From NCBI RefSeq assembly GCF_014385065.1, contig NZ_JACRTA010000002.1, positions 186,001 through 250,000 on the forward strand: a stretch of 64,000 nt of DNA. Reading direction: 5' to 3'. Source of the stretch: Lentihominibacter hominis (GTDB taxonomy: Bacteria; Bacillota; Clostridia; Peptostreptococcales; Anaerovoracaceae). Shown here piece by piece: positions 9,466 through 18,584 of this stretch. The number at the start of each line of letters is the position of its first letter. The first letter of the stretch is position 1. The notes beneath the pieces were generated by a model, which ran no database searches, had not been told where the DNA came from, and saw nothing but the letters and a program-made list of their open reading frames with translations. The position numbers were made by a program, and so were the translations under genes.

Positions 9466-10488
9466 ATGAAAATAGTATTGGACGGAATGGGAGGAGACAA
9501 CGCACCGGGTGCAATAGTTAAGGGAGCTGTCGAGGCTGCCAAGCTGATAAAACATGATATATATATTGTGGGAAGAAAAGAAGATATAGAAGCTGAATTG
9601 AAAAAGAGTAAGTTTAAAGGCAAGAATATAAAAATAGTGGATGCCAGAGAAGTGATAACTATGGATGACAGTCCGGTGAAGGCTATACGAAGAAAAACCG
9701 AATCTTCTATGGTAGTTGGTCTTACTATGGTAAAAGACGGCCAGGGAGATATCTTTATTTCGGGAGGAAATACAGGAGCTCTGGTTGTGGGGGCAAGAAT
9801 GATCTTGGGAAGAATTGAGGGAATAGATCGGCCCGTTCTCGCAAGTATATATCCATGCCTGGGCGGGGAACCGTCTCTTCTCGTGGACGCAGGAGCAAGT
9901 TCCGAAGCAAAGGCTCAGAATCTGCTGGAGTATGGACTTATGGGAAGTATTTATATGGAGAAAGTTTGGGGAAGACAGCAGCCCAAAGTGGGATTGGTAA
10001 ATCTGGGAATAGAAGAAAGCAAGGGAACAAGTGTAACAAAAGACGCTTATCAGCAGCTTAAAGCGGCATCTATTAATTTTATAGGAAATGTAGAAGCCAG
10101 AGAAGTGCCTGTAGGAGCATGTGAAGTGATTGTATGCGATGGTTTTGTGGGAAATGTTATCCTTAAACTCACAGAAGGAGTAGCATGGAACATTTTAAAG
10201 CTTATAAAGAATAAGCTTATGAGAAATGTAAAAAATAAGCTGGCGGCGCTTATGCTGAAATCCGACCTCAAATCTATGAAACAGGAATTTGATTATGAGG
10301 AGTATGGCGGAGCGCCCATATTGGGAGTGAATGGACCTGTCATTAAGATACATGGTTCGTCCGGAGTGAATGCTGTTAAGAATGCTATTCTAAAAGGCAT
10401 TCCATATGGACAGGAAAATGTAGTGGAGATCATTAGACAGTCCATGCTTGATCTGGAAGAAATAATAGAAAAAGATGAAGAGGAGTAG
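9466..10488 (+). CDS. plsX: Phosphate acyltransferase PlsX
   Basis: PlsX converts acyl-ACP to acyl-phosphate, the donor used by PlsY (encoded at about 17 kb) in the first step of phospholipid synthesis. The N-terminal signature LDGMGGDNAPGAIVKGAVEA and the central SGGNTGALVVGARM are diagnostic. Length 340 is normal, and an AAGGAGG site precedes the ATG. acpP and fapR, frequent neighbours of plsX in Firmicutes, are not present here; rnc follows after 8 nt. Confidence 0.96.
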   Translation: MKIVLDGMGGDNAPGAIVKGAVEAAKLIKHDIYIVGRKEDIEAELKKSKFKGKNIKIVDAREVITMDDSPVKAIRRKTESSMVVGLTMVKDGQGDIFISGGNTGALVVGARMILGRIEGIDRPVLASIYPCLGGEPSLLVDAGASSEAKAQNLLEYGLMGSIYMEKVWGRQQPKVGLVNLGIEESKGTSVTKDAYQQLKAASINFIGNVEAREVPVGACEVIVCDGFVGNVILKLTEGVAWNILKLIKNKLMRNVKNKLAALMLKSDLKSMKQEFDYEEYGGAPILGVNGPVIKIHGSSGVNAVKNAILKGIPYGQENVVEIIRQSMLDLEEIIEKDEEE

Positions 10489-10496
10489 ATGAATAT

Positions 10497-11183
10497 ATGG
10501 AGGATATCAGACAGCTTCAACAGAAGATCGGTTATCATTTTAATGATATAGATGTTCTTAAAAATGCTGTTACTCATAGTTCATATATCAAAGAGCATGA
10601 CAGAAACAGCAAGAGCAATGAACGTCTTGAGTTTCTGGGGGACGCGTTTTTTGACGCTATAATAGGTGAAGAACTATATAGAAGCTTTCCTGAAAAAGAG
10701 GAAGGCTTTTTGTCGAGGACAAGAGCTACTCTTGTATGTGAAAAGTCATTGGCTAATGAAGCAAGGCGGCTGGATCTGGGGAAATATATTATGCTTGGAA
10801 ACGGCGAGGAACATAATGGAGGAAGATTCAGAGAGTCTATATTGGCAGATACTATGGAAGCTGTGATAGGTGCCGTATATTTGGACGGAGGGTTTAATGC
10901 AGTAAAGACTGTGGTCCTTAGTTTGTTTGATGAATCCATAAAAGATGTAAAACGCGGTAAATTTATTATCGTTGATTATAAGACTACATTGCAGGAAAAG
11001 CTGCAGAATAAGGGCGAGGCAAATATAAAATATGTGCTGCTTAAAGAATCCGGGCCGGATCATGATAAGACTTTTCAGGTTCAGCTTGAGGTAAATGGGA
11101 GAGCAATGACAAAGGGAACGGGAAAAAGCAAAAAGCAGGCTGAACAGAGTGCGGCAAAGGCCATGCTTGAAAGGGAGCTGTAA
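10497..11183 (+). CDS. rnc: Ribonuclease III
   Basis: Double-strand-specific endoribonuclease for rRNA and mRNA processing. The catalytic domain shows NERLEFLGDAFFDAI and DTMEAVIGAVYLDGG with the conserved acidic residues; a double-stranded RNA-binding domain covers about residues 155-228 (DYKTTLQEKLQ to KKQAEQSAAKAML). It lies in the conserved plsX-rnc-smc-ftsY string, with smc starting 3 nt after the stop. Confidence 0.96.
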   Translation: MEDIRQLQQKIGYHFNDIDVLKNAVTHSSYIKEHDRNSKSNERLEFLGDAFFDAIIGEELYRSFPEKEEGFLSRTRATLVCEKSLANEARRLDLGKYIMLGNGEEHNGGRFRESILADTMEAVIGAVYLDGGFNAVKTVVLSLFDESIKDVKRGKFIIVDYKTTLQEKLQNKGEANIKYVLLKESGPDHDKTFQVQLEVNGRAMTKGTGKSKKQAEQSAAKAMLEREL

Positions 11184-11186
11184 TCA

Positions 11187-14100
11187 ATGTATTTTAAAAA
11201 GATAGAAATGCATGGGTTTAAATCTTTTGCCGAACCTGTCGCAATAGAATTCGATCAGGGTATAACATGCATTGTCGGACCTAATGGAAGCGGCAAAAGT
11301 AATATAAGTGATGCCATCAGATGGGTTCTGGGAGAGCAAAGTCCTAAAATGCTGCGCGGAGGAAAGATGGAAGAAGTTATCTTTTCAGGAACAGACAGCA
11401 GAAAATCAAGAGGGATGGCAGAAGTCACCCTTGTAATAGACAATGAAAACGGAAGTCTGCCTATAGACTATAAAGAGGTAGCTCTTACAAGGTGTATGTT
11501 TAGATCGGGGGAGAGCGAATACCGGATAAACGGAAATCAGTGCAGACTTCGAGATATAAGAGACCTCATTATGGATACGGGAATAGGTGTAGATGGGTAC
11601 TCTATAATAGGACAGGGTAAAATATCAGATATACTGAGCAATAAGACTGACAGCAGAAGAGAGATATTTGAAGAGGCTGCGGGTATTGTCACATATAGGA
11701 CAAAAAAGGCAGAAGCCGAGAGAAAACTGGCGTCAACCAGCGCTAATATGGAACGTCTGAGTGATATAATAGGTGAATTGGAAGGCAGGATAGGAAGTCT
11801 TAAGGAAAGCAGCCTGAAAGCTAAGGAATACCTGAAACTGAGAGAGAGGTATAAAGAACTTGAAATAAATATCACTCTTAAGAATATAGAAAATCTTGAA
11901 CTTAAGAATGAGTATATCAAGGATGATCTTACAGAGCTGAAACTTACTATGGATAGTTTAGGCGATAAGAAAATCGGCTTTGAAAAAAGTCTTGAGGAAT
12001 ATAACTCCAGAAATGAAAATCTTGAGACATTATCATCTGAAACTCGCATTAAATTGCTTACTGCTATAGATGAACTGAATGAAACTGTAAACAAATGTCA
12101 GTTGGATAGTGAACGTGCAGCATCGATAGATGAGAATATACAAAGGCTTAAGGATGAAATAAGCTCTTTGACAGAGAAATTGAATATTGAGAAGAAGACA
12201 GAGCAGCAGTATATTGAAAAAAAAGCTGAAATAGACAAGGCTCTTTCGGATGCTGCCGGTGTTCTGAGGGAAAAAAGCGAGCTTTACAGCGCTGCGGAAA
12301 GCGAGCTTTCTGTTTTGACAGAGCAAACAGAAAAATATAAGAATGATGTATTTGAACTGTCAGGGAAGATAAATTCCGGAAAAGCAGAAAAAAACAGCCT
12401 AAAAAGACTTCAGGAGACTCTTGAAAAAAGAAAAGACGCATTGTCACAAGATAAGATGTCAGGCGAAGATAGTAATAAAGAAGCTCTGGACAATCTTAAC
12501 CGGATAAAAAATCAGAGAGAGCATATAGTCAGTGATTTGAATGATTTGAGAGAAAGGGCAGCAGATGAAAAAGCAAAATTTAGCCGGGATCAGGAAGAAG
12601 AACGGTATCTTTCAAAGATCGTGGAGGAACTGCGAATCCTGTTGGGACGTCTTTCGTCAAGAGTAAAAACCATTGAGGAGATGGAAAGCAATTATGAAGG
12701 ATATAATTATGCTGTAAGACATGTTATGAAGTCAGGGCTTGGAGGTATACACGGAGTTGTGGCCGATCTTATAAAGGTTCCTTCAGGATATGAGACAGCT
12801 GTGGAAACAGCTCTGGGGGCATCTTTACAGAATATAGTATGCACAGATGACCGAAGTGCCAAAGAAGCTATTAAATCGCTGAGGGAAAACAGTGCAGGAA
12901 GAATGACTTTCCTGCCGGTAAGTTCAGTAAGAGGCAGAGCTTATAAAAATAATAGGCTTGAAGGTGAAAATGGTTTTATAGGTTTTGCTCCTGATTGTCT
13001 TGACTATGATGAGCAGTATAAAAATATTATAGATTATTTGCTGGGCAGAGTTGTTTTCGTAGATAATATGGATAATGCTCTTAAAATGTCAAAGATAGTA
13101 TCGGATTTTAGATTTGTAACCTTAGATGGAGACGTAATAAATGCCAGAGGAGCAATAACCGGAGGAAAGTACAGAAACAAGACGGCTAATATTCTCGATA
13201 GAAAAGCAGAGATAATATCTCTTCGAAAAGAGATATTATTAAAATCAGATGAACAGAAATCCAAAGAGATGCAGATGGAAGAACTCAGAGAAAAACTCGG
13301 GAGATTTTCTGAAACTATTGCTGAATCAGAGAAGGCTATCAGGCAAAAGGAGAAGGAGCTTTTATCTCTGGAAAATGAAATAAAGCTGACAGAGACAATA
13401 CTGAAAGATATAAGATCAGGAACAGACAAGCTTGAAAAAGAGCTTGATAATATTAACGCTGAGAAAGAAAACTCCAGAAAAATGGTTCTGGAAATAGAAA
13501 ACAAAATAGAAAAAGATGAGAAAGCTTTAAAAGAGGCTGAACGACTTGGAAGAGAGCATCAGGAACTTTATCTGAAGAGAAAAGAGTCTTTTGAGGTTAT
13601 AAGCAGAAAAATTACGGAAGACAGAATAGCTGTCAGCAGATTAGAAAGTGAAAAAGTTCATATAGAGTCTATGGAGAACAGAGTTAGGAGCTCTGCAGGG
13701 CAGCTGGAAAAAGATATATCGCTGAAAGGAAGTCAGCTTGAATCTCTAAGAGAAGAGCGACAGCGTCTTATATCGGATAATAGCGATGCGGATGGAGTCA
13801 TTAGGAAAAAAGAAGAGGAAAAAAAGCGCCTTGAAAGTTGTCTTAATGAGATATCGGAAGAAAAAGCTGATCTTGCAGGAAGAATCTCTGAGCTTAATTC
13901 GGAAAAAGAGGCAGTTACAGGCAGACTTGAAAGCGTCCAAAATCAGAAATATGAGCTGGAAATAAAGAATGCTAAAAATGAAACCCAGTTGGATACATAT
14001 AAAAATAAACTGTGGGAGGATTTTGGGGTTTCATATATCCAGGCCATGGAATTTAAAAGTGATGAATTTGTTATGTCTCTTGCTGTCAGGGAAAACAGAG

Positions 14101-14723
14101 AGGTAAAGAGCAGGCTTAAGGACCTTGGGGAGGTCAATGTAGGCGCTATTGAAGAATATGAGACTGTCAGAGAGCGATATGATTTTCTGATGAGCCAGAG
14201 AGAAGATATACAGGAAGCTGTTAACGGTCTTACCAAGATGATTGATGATATGGATAAAACCATAAAGATCAAGTTTAAAGAAAGCTTTGATAAGATAGTA
14301 GTTAATTTTGAGAGGAAATTCAGAGAACTGTTTGGCGGAGGCCATGCAGAGCTTCGTCTTTCAGATGAAAAAGATCCCCTTGGATCCAATATAGATATAG
14401 TGGCACAGCCGCCCGGAAAGCGGCTGCAGAATATTAATCTTCTGTCCGGCGGTGAGAAAACTCTTACAGCCATAGCATTGATGTTTGCTGTTCTTGAGGC
14501 CAAGCCTACGCCTTTTTGTATTTTAGATGAGGTGGAAGCAGCACTTGATGATGCTAATATAGACAGATTCATAAATTGCCTTAGGAAGTTTACCGGAATA
14601 CAGTTTGCTCTGGTTACACATCAGAAGGCCACTATGGAGCATGCTGATGTTCTGTATGGTATAACGATGCCGGAAAAGGGAGTTTCCAAAGTACTCTCAC
14701 TTAACCTTGAAGGTGATTTTTAA
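11187..14723 (+). CDS. smc: Chromosome partition protein SMC
   Basis: Structural maintenance of chromosomes ATPase, the core of bacterial condensin with ScpA/ScpB. Walker A is GPNGSGKSN at about residue 31. Long charged coiled coils (about 165-500 and 660-1000) flank a hinge domain (about 505-650, with GLGGIHGVVADL). The C-terminal head carries signature LSGGEKTLTA at about 1085 and Walker B/D-loop FCILDEVEAALDDAN. Length 1178 matches the family. A shared operon with rnc and ftsY is usual. Confidence 0.97.
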   Translation: MYFKKIEMHGFKSFAEPVAIEFDQGITCIVGPNGSGKSNISDAIRWVLGEQSPKMLRGGKMEEVIFSGTDSRKSRGMAEVTLVIDNENGSLPIDYKEVALTRCMFRSGESEYRINGNQCRLRDIRDLIMDTGIGVDGYSIIGQGKISDILSNKTDSRREIFEEAAGIVTYRTKKAEAERKLASTSANMERLSDIIGELEGRIGSLKESSLKAKEYLKLRERYKELEINITLKNIENLELKNEYIKDDLTELKLTMDSLGDKKIGFEKSLEEYNSRNENLETLSSETRIKLLTAIDELNETVNKCQLDSERAASIDENIQRLKDEISSLTEKLNIEKKTEQQYIEKKAEIDKALSDAAGVLREKSELYSAAESELSVLTEQTEKYKNDVFELSGKINSGKAEKNSLKRLQETLEKRKDALSQDKMSGEDSNKEALDNLNRIKNQREHIVSDLNDLRERAADEKAKFSRDQEEERYLSKIVEELRILLGRLSSRVKTIEEMESNYEGYNYAVRHVMKSGLGGIHGVVADLIKVPSGYETAVETALGASLQNIVCTDDRSAKEAIKSLRENSAGRMTFLPVSSVRGRAYKNNRLEGENGFIGFAPDCLDYDEQYKNIIDYLLGRVVFVDNMDNALKMSKIVSDFRFVTLDGDVINARGAITGGKYRNKTANILDRKAEIISLRKEILLKSDEQKSKEMQMEELREKLGRFSETIAESEKAIRQKEKELLSLENEIKLTETILKDIRSGTDKLEKELDNINAEKENSRKMVLEIENKIEKDEKALKEAERLGREHQELYLKRKESFEVISRKITEDRIAVSRLESEKVHIESMENRVRSSAGQLEKDISLKGSQLESLREERQRLISDNSDADGVIRKKEEEKKRLESCLNEISEEKADLAGRISELNSEKEAVTGRLESVQNQKYELEIKNAKNETQLDTYKNKLWEDFGVSYIQAMEFKSDEFVMSLAVRENREVKSRLKDLGEVNVGAIEEYETVRERYDFLMSQREDIQEAVNGLTKMIDDMDKTIKIKFKESFDKIVVNFERKFRELFGGGHAELRLSDEKDPLGSNIDIVAQPPGKRLQNINLLSGGEKTLTAIALMFAVLEAKPTPFCILDEVEAALDDANIDRFINCLRKFTGIQFALVTHQKATMEHADVLYGITMPEKGVSKVLSLNLEGDF

Positions 14724-14747
14724 ATATAATGAAAAGGGAGAATTAAA

Positions 14748-15647
14748 ATGCTTAGTGAAGGAAAAAAACGTTCCTTTTTAGGAAAGCTCTCACGGAAGAT
14801 AGGTGATGCTCTTATGGGCAGAGCAGCAGTGGATGAAGATTTTCTTGAAGAGCTCGAAGAAATATTAATAACATCTGACATAGGAATGGAAACGACCATG
14901 AAGATCGTAGATATACTTCGTGACGAGATAAGATCAAATAAACTTTCCGATCCGGAAGATATAAAGCAGAGTCTCAGTCAGATAATAACCAGACTTATAG
15001 ATAAAGATGCCGACCATACTCTTTGCAAGGATATACCTCTGGTGATTTTGATGATAGGAATAAACGGAGGAGGAAAAACGACTTCCATAGGTAAGATAGC
15101 ATATAAACTTAAAAATGAAGGAAAGACTGTCATGCTGGCTGCTGCCGATACCTTCAGAGCTGCAGCGGCAGAACAGCTTTGTATATGGGGAGACAGGGTA
15201 GGTATTAATGTTGTTAAACATGGAGAAGGCTCAGATCCGTCTGCTGTTATTTACGATGCTATTCAGTCGGCCAAGGCAAAAAATATAGATGTACTTATTT
15301 GTGATACTGCAGGAAGACTTCAAAACAAGAAAAATCTTATGGATGAGTTAAATAAAATGAATAAAGTTATAGGAAGGGAATTCCCTGAGGCAGCCAGAGA
15401 AAATTTACTGGTTCTGGACGCTACAACAGGTAAGAATGCAGTATCTCAGGTGAAAGAATTTGGAGATGTCACTGATATAACAGGTATAATCCTGACAAAA
15501 CTTGACGGAACAGCAAAGGGTGGTATAGTAATAACTATAGCTGATGAATTTGATATGCCGGTAAAATTTATCGGAGTAGGAGAAGGGCTGGAAGATTTGA
15601 AAGAATTTGATCCGGCTGAATTTGCGGAAGGAATCACTTATGAGTAA
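14748..15647 (+). CDS. ftsY: Signal recognition particle receptor FtsY
   Basis: SRP-type GTPase that docks SRP-ribosome complexes at the membrane. The NG domain is complete: a four-helix N domain, P-loop GINGGGKTTSIG, DTFRAAAAEQL, DTAGRL and LTKLDGTAKGG. The protein is short (299) and lacks the long acidic A domain of enterobacterial FtsY, as expected for Firmicutes. The stop overlaps the der start by 8 nt (ATGAGTAA). Confidence 0.96.
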   Translation: MLSEGKKRSFLGKLSRKIGDALMGRAAVDEDFLEELEEILITSDIGMETTMKIVDILRDEIRSNKLSDPEDIKQSLSQIITRLIDKDADHTLCKDIPLVILMIGINGGGKTTSIGKIAYKLKNEGKTVMLAAADTFRAAAAEQLCIWGDRVGINVVKHGEGSDPSAVIYDAIQSAKAKNIDVLICDTAGRLQNKKNLMDELNKMNKVIGREFPEAARENLLVLDATTGKNAVSQVKEFGDVTDITGIILTKLDGTAKGGIVITIADEFDMPVKFIGVGEGLEDLKEFDPAEFAEGITYE

Positions 15648-16965
15648 ACCGTTAGTAGCAGTAGTGGGGCGGCCTAATGTAGGAAAGTCCACATTTTTCA
15701 ATAAAGTAGTAGGGAAACGAGTATCTATAGTAGAGGATACTCCCGGTGTTACCAGAGACAGGATATATGCTGAAGCCGAATGGTCGGGCATACATTTTGC
15801 TCTGATAGATACGGGCGGAATCGAGCCGGAGAGCAAAGACGTAATACTTTCTCAGATGAGAGAACAGGCGGAAGCTGCTATGGATACATCAGATGTTATA
15901 CTTTTCATGGTGGATGGAAAGGACGGCATAACAGCTTCCGACAGAGAAGTTGCAGCTATGCTGATGAAGACAGGAAAAAAGATTGTACTGGCAGTAAATA
16001 AAATAGATACAGCAAAGATCCCTGATGATTTTTATGATTTTTATGAACTGGGACTGGGAGAGCCCATACCCGTTTCAGCAGCGAATATGCTCAATCTCGG
16101 AGATCTGTTGGATCGTATCATAGAGAGTTTTCCTCAAGGAGCGGGACAAGAAGAGGAAGACTCTGTTAAAATAGCTATGATAGGAAAACCCAATGTCGGA
16201 AAATCATCTCTTATAAATAAGCTTTTAGGGGAGAATAGAGTGATCGTATCTCCTATAGCGGGCACCACCCGTGATTCTATAGATACTCCATTTGAAAAGG
16301 ACGGCGAAAGATATCTTCTCATAGATACTGCGGGAATAAGGCGAAGGAGTAAAGTCAGTGAGAATATAGAAAAGTTCAGTGTAGTAAGGGCTGTAGCAGC
16401 TATAGAACGGTGCGATGTATGTATGCTCATGATCGATGCTCAGGACGGTATAACAGAGCAGGATAAGAAAATAGCCGGTATAGCACACGATGCGGGAAAG
16501 GGTATAGTTATTGTAGTAAATAAATGGGATCTTATAGACAAAGAGACCAATACAATGAATACCTTCAGAAAAGAGATAGCCAAGGAATTGGCATTTATGT
16601 CGTATGCACCCATTGTCTTTATATCTGTACTGACAGGGCAGCGTGTGGATAATGTCATAAAAATGGCAAGATATGTAGCTGAAAACAGAGCTATGCGAGT
16701 GCCTACAGGGCAGCTCAACAATTTGGTTTCAGATGCCATGATGATGAAACAGCCTCCGTCAGATAAGGGCAGAAGGCTTAAGATATATTATGTCACTCAG
16801 GTGGGCGTGAAGCCTCCTCTGTTTTCCTTTAAAGTAAACTCCAGATCTCTTATGCATTTTTCATATGCCAGATATATGGAGAATAAAATAAGAGAAGCGT
16901 TTGGTTTCGAAGGAACTTCAATAAAATTTGTATTCAGAGAAAAGGGAGAAAAAGAAAATGAGTGA
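15640..16965 (+). CDS. der: Ribosome biogenesis GTPase Der (EngA)
   Basis: Double-GTPase required for 50S assembly. Two tandem G domains each show a complete motif set (first GRPNVGKSTF, DTGG, NKID; second GKPNVGKSSL, DTAG, NKWD), followed by a C-terminal KH-like domain. I place the start at the ATG at 15640, giving 441 residues beginning MSKPLVAVVGR; an upstream TTG in the same frame (15607) would add 11 residues not typical of the family. The gene overlaps ftsY by 8 nt and plsY by 8 nt. Confidence 0.96.
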   Translation: MSKPLVAVVGRPNVGKSTFFNKVVGKRVSIVEDTPGVTRDRIYAEAEWSGIHFALIDTGGIEPESKDVILSQMREQAEAAMDTSDVILFMVDGKDGITASDREVAAMLMKTGKKIVLAVNKIDTAKIPDDFYDFYELGLGEPIPVSAANMLNLGDLLDRIIESFPQGAGQEEEDSVKIAMIGKPNVGKSSLINKLLGENRVIVSPIAGTTRDSIDTPFEKDGERYLLIDTAGIRRRSKVSENIEKFSVVRAVAAIERCDVCMLMIDAQDGITEQDKKIAGIAHDAGKGIVIVVNKWDLIDKETNTMNTFRKEIAKELAFMSYAPIVFISVLTGQRVDNVIKMARYVAENRAMRVPTGQLNNLVSDAMMMKQPPSDKGRRLKIYYVTQVGVKPPLFSFKVNSRSLMHFSYARYMENKIREAFGFEGTSIKFVFREKGEKENE

Positions 16966-17581
16966 TATGTGGCTTTGTATATTGTCTGTTGTAATAGCAT
17001 ACTTTATAGGGAATATTTCTCCATCTATTTTAATGGCAAAAGCTAAAGGTATAGATATAAGAAACGAAGGCAGCGGAAACGCCGGAACTACTAATGCCCT
17101 CAGGGTTATGGGCAAGAAGGCGGGTGCCGTGACCCTCATTATTGATGTTTTAAAAGGAACCTGCGCTGTTTTGCTGGGAAGTCTTTTGGCTGGACATACG
17201 GGGGCGATGTGGTGTGTTGTCGCTGTTTTCTTTGGTCATGTTTGGCCTGTATTTTTCGGATTCAGAGGAGGAAAGGGCGTAGCTACAGCATTTGGAGCGC
17301 TTATGGGACTTAATCCTCTTTTGGGGCTTGCTACTTTGGCAATAGTGGTGGCAGGAGTATTGATTACGAGACGGATGTCGGTAGGTTCTATATTAGGGGC
17401 TGTATGTTTTCCTGTACTTTCATTTTTTATGGAGAAAGATTTTATATATCTGGGAATAGTAGTGGCTGTTATAGTTCTGATAAAGCACAGAGCTAATATC
17501 ATAAGGCTTTTCAGAGGAGAGGAGCCTGTAATGAGTATATTTGAGAGAAAAACAGACACGAAGAAACAGGAGGAAAAATAA
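16958..17581 (+). CDS. plsY: Glycerol-3-phosphate acyltransferase PlsY
   Basis: Integral membrane acyltransferase that moves the acyl group of acyl-phosphate (made by PlsX) to glycerol-3-phosphate. Visible hallmarks are YFIGNISPSILMAK, GSGNAGTTNALRVMG, and the loop HVWPVFFGFRGGKGVATAFG. At least five hydrophobic segments are present. The ATG at 16958 follows a GGGAGA site and overlaps the der stop by 8 nt; an in-frame TTG at 16928 is less likely. The next gene, gpsA, supplies the glycerol-3-phosphate. Confidence 0.95.
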   Translation: MSDMWLCILSVVIAYFIGNISPSILMAKAKGIDIRNEGSGNAGTTNALRVMGKKAGAVTLIIDVLKGTCAVLLGSLLAGHTGAMWCVVAVFFGHVWPVFFGFRGGKGVATAFGALMGLNPLLGLATLAIVVAGVLITRRMSVGSILGAVCFPVLSFFMEKDFIYLGIVVAVIVLIKHRANIIRLFRGEEPVMSIFERKTDTKKQEEK

Positions 17582-18580
17582 ATGATCAGTACTATAGGTA
17601 TAATAGGAGCAGGCAGCTGGGGAACAGCGCTGGCCACAGTTCTTGCAGGAAAAGGAAATAAAGTAAGAATATGGGACATAGATGAAAAACATCTTAAATC
17701 TATGGAAGATAACCGGGAAAATGTAGATTATCTTCCGGGAGTAGCTTTAAATGATAATATTGGTATTTCATATACAGTTGAGGAAGCTCTTATCGGTGCT
17801 GATACAGTGTTGTTTTCTGCTCCGGCCCAGCACTTCAGAAGTGCTTTGCAGTCTGCTGCCGAATATATAGATGATAAATCTGTAGTGATAAATGTGGCTA
17901 AGGGAATAGAACAAAAGAGTCTTGCCAGAATGTCGGAGATAGCTTCCGAGGTTCTTGACATGGATAGATATGTTGTTCTTTCAGGACCGTCTCATGCGGA
18001 AGAAGTAGGAAGAAGACTTCCCACTACTGTGGCGGCTGCATCATATAACCTGCAGGCAGCAGAGAAGATTCAGGATCTGTTTATGACTGACAGATTCAGA
18101 GTATACACTACTGAAGATGTTGTAGGGGTGGAACTGGGAGGAGCCCTTAAGAATATCATTGCTTTGGGCGCCGGAATATCAGATGGTATGGGTTTTGGAG
18201 ATAATGCCAAAGCGGCTCTTATGACGAGAGGTTTAGCGGAAATAACGAGATTGGGACTGAAATTAGGGGCCAGACCTGAGACCTTTGCAGGACTTACAGG
18301 AACAGGAGATCTGATTGTCACATGTACAAGTATGCACTCGAGAAATAGGAGATGCGGAATAATGATAGGAGAAGGTATGAGCCCTGATGAAGCGACAGAG
18401 AAGGTAGGCATGGTAGTGGAAGGAATGTTCACGACAGAGGCTGCTTATGAGCTGGCTAAAAGAGAGGGTGTGGAGATGCCTATTACAGAGGCAATTTACA
18501 GAGCTGTAAAGGGAGAAGTCACGGCAGCAGAAGCTGTAGAGATTCTGATGGGCAGAAATAAAAAGCACGAACAAGGATAA
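17582..18580 (+). CDS. gpsA: NAD(P)H-dependent glycerol-3-phosphate dehydrogenase
   Basis: Reduces dihydroxyacetone phosphate to sn-glycerol-3-phosphate for lipid synthesis. The N-terminal nucleotide-binding motif GIIGAGSWGTALA, the segment VLSGPSHAEEV, and the catalytic lysine region GGALKNIIALGAGISDG are visible. Length 332 is standard. The ATG abuts the plsY stop, and AGGAGG lies inside the plsY end, so the two lipid genes are co-translated. Confidence 0.96.
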   Translation: MISTIGIIGAGSWGTALATVLAGKGNKVRIWDIDEKHLKSMEDNRENVDYLPGVALNDNIGISYTVEEALIGADTVLFSAPAQHFRSALQSAAEYIDDKSVVINVAKGIEQKSLARMSEIASEVLDMDRYVVLSGPSHAEEVGRRLPTTVAAASYNLQAAEKIQDLFMTDRFRVYTTEDVVGVELGGALKNIIALGAGISDGMGFGDNAKAALMTRGLAEITRLGLKLGARPETFAGLTGTGDLIVTCTSMHSRNRRCGIMIGEGMSPDEATEKVGMVVEGMFTTEAAYELAKREGVEMPITEAIYRAVKGEVTAAEAVEILMGRNKKHEQG

Positions 18581-18584
18581 GAAA

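Noticed and set aside
9855..10061. Plus-strand 68-codon ORF inside plsX, and many similar antisense ORFs in smc, fhs and others
   Set aside because: They are alternative-frame shadows of well-identified genes.
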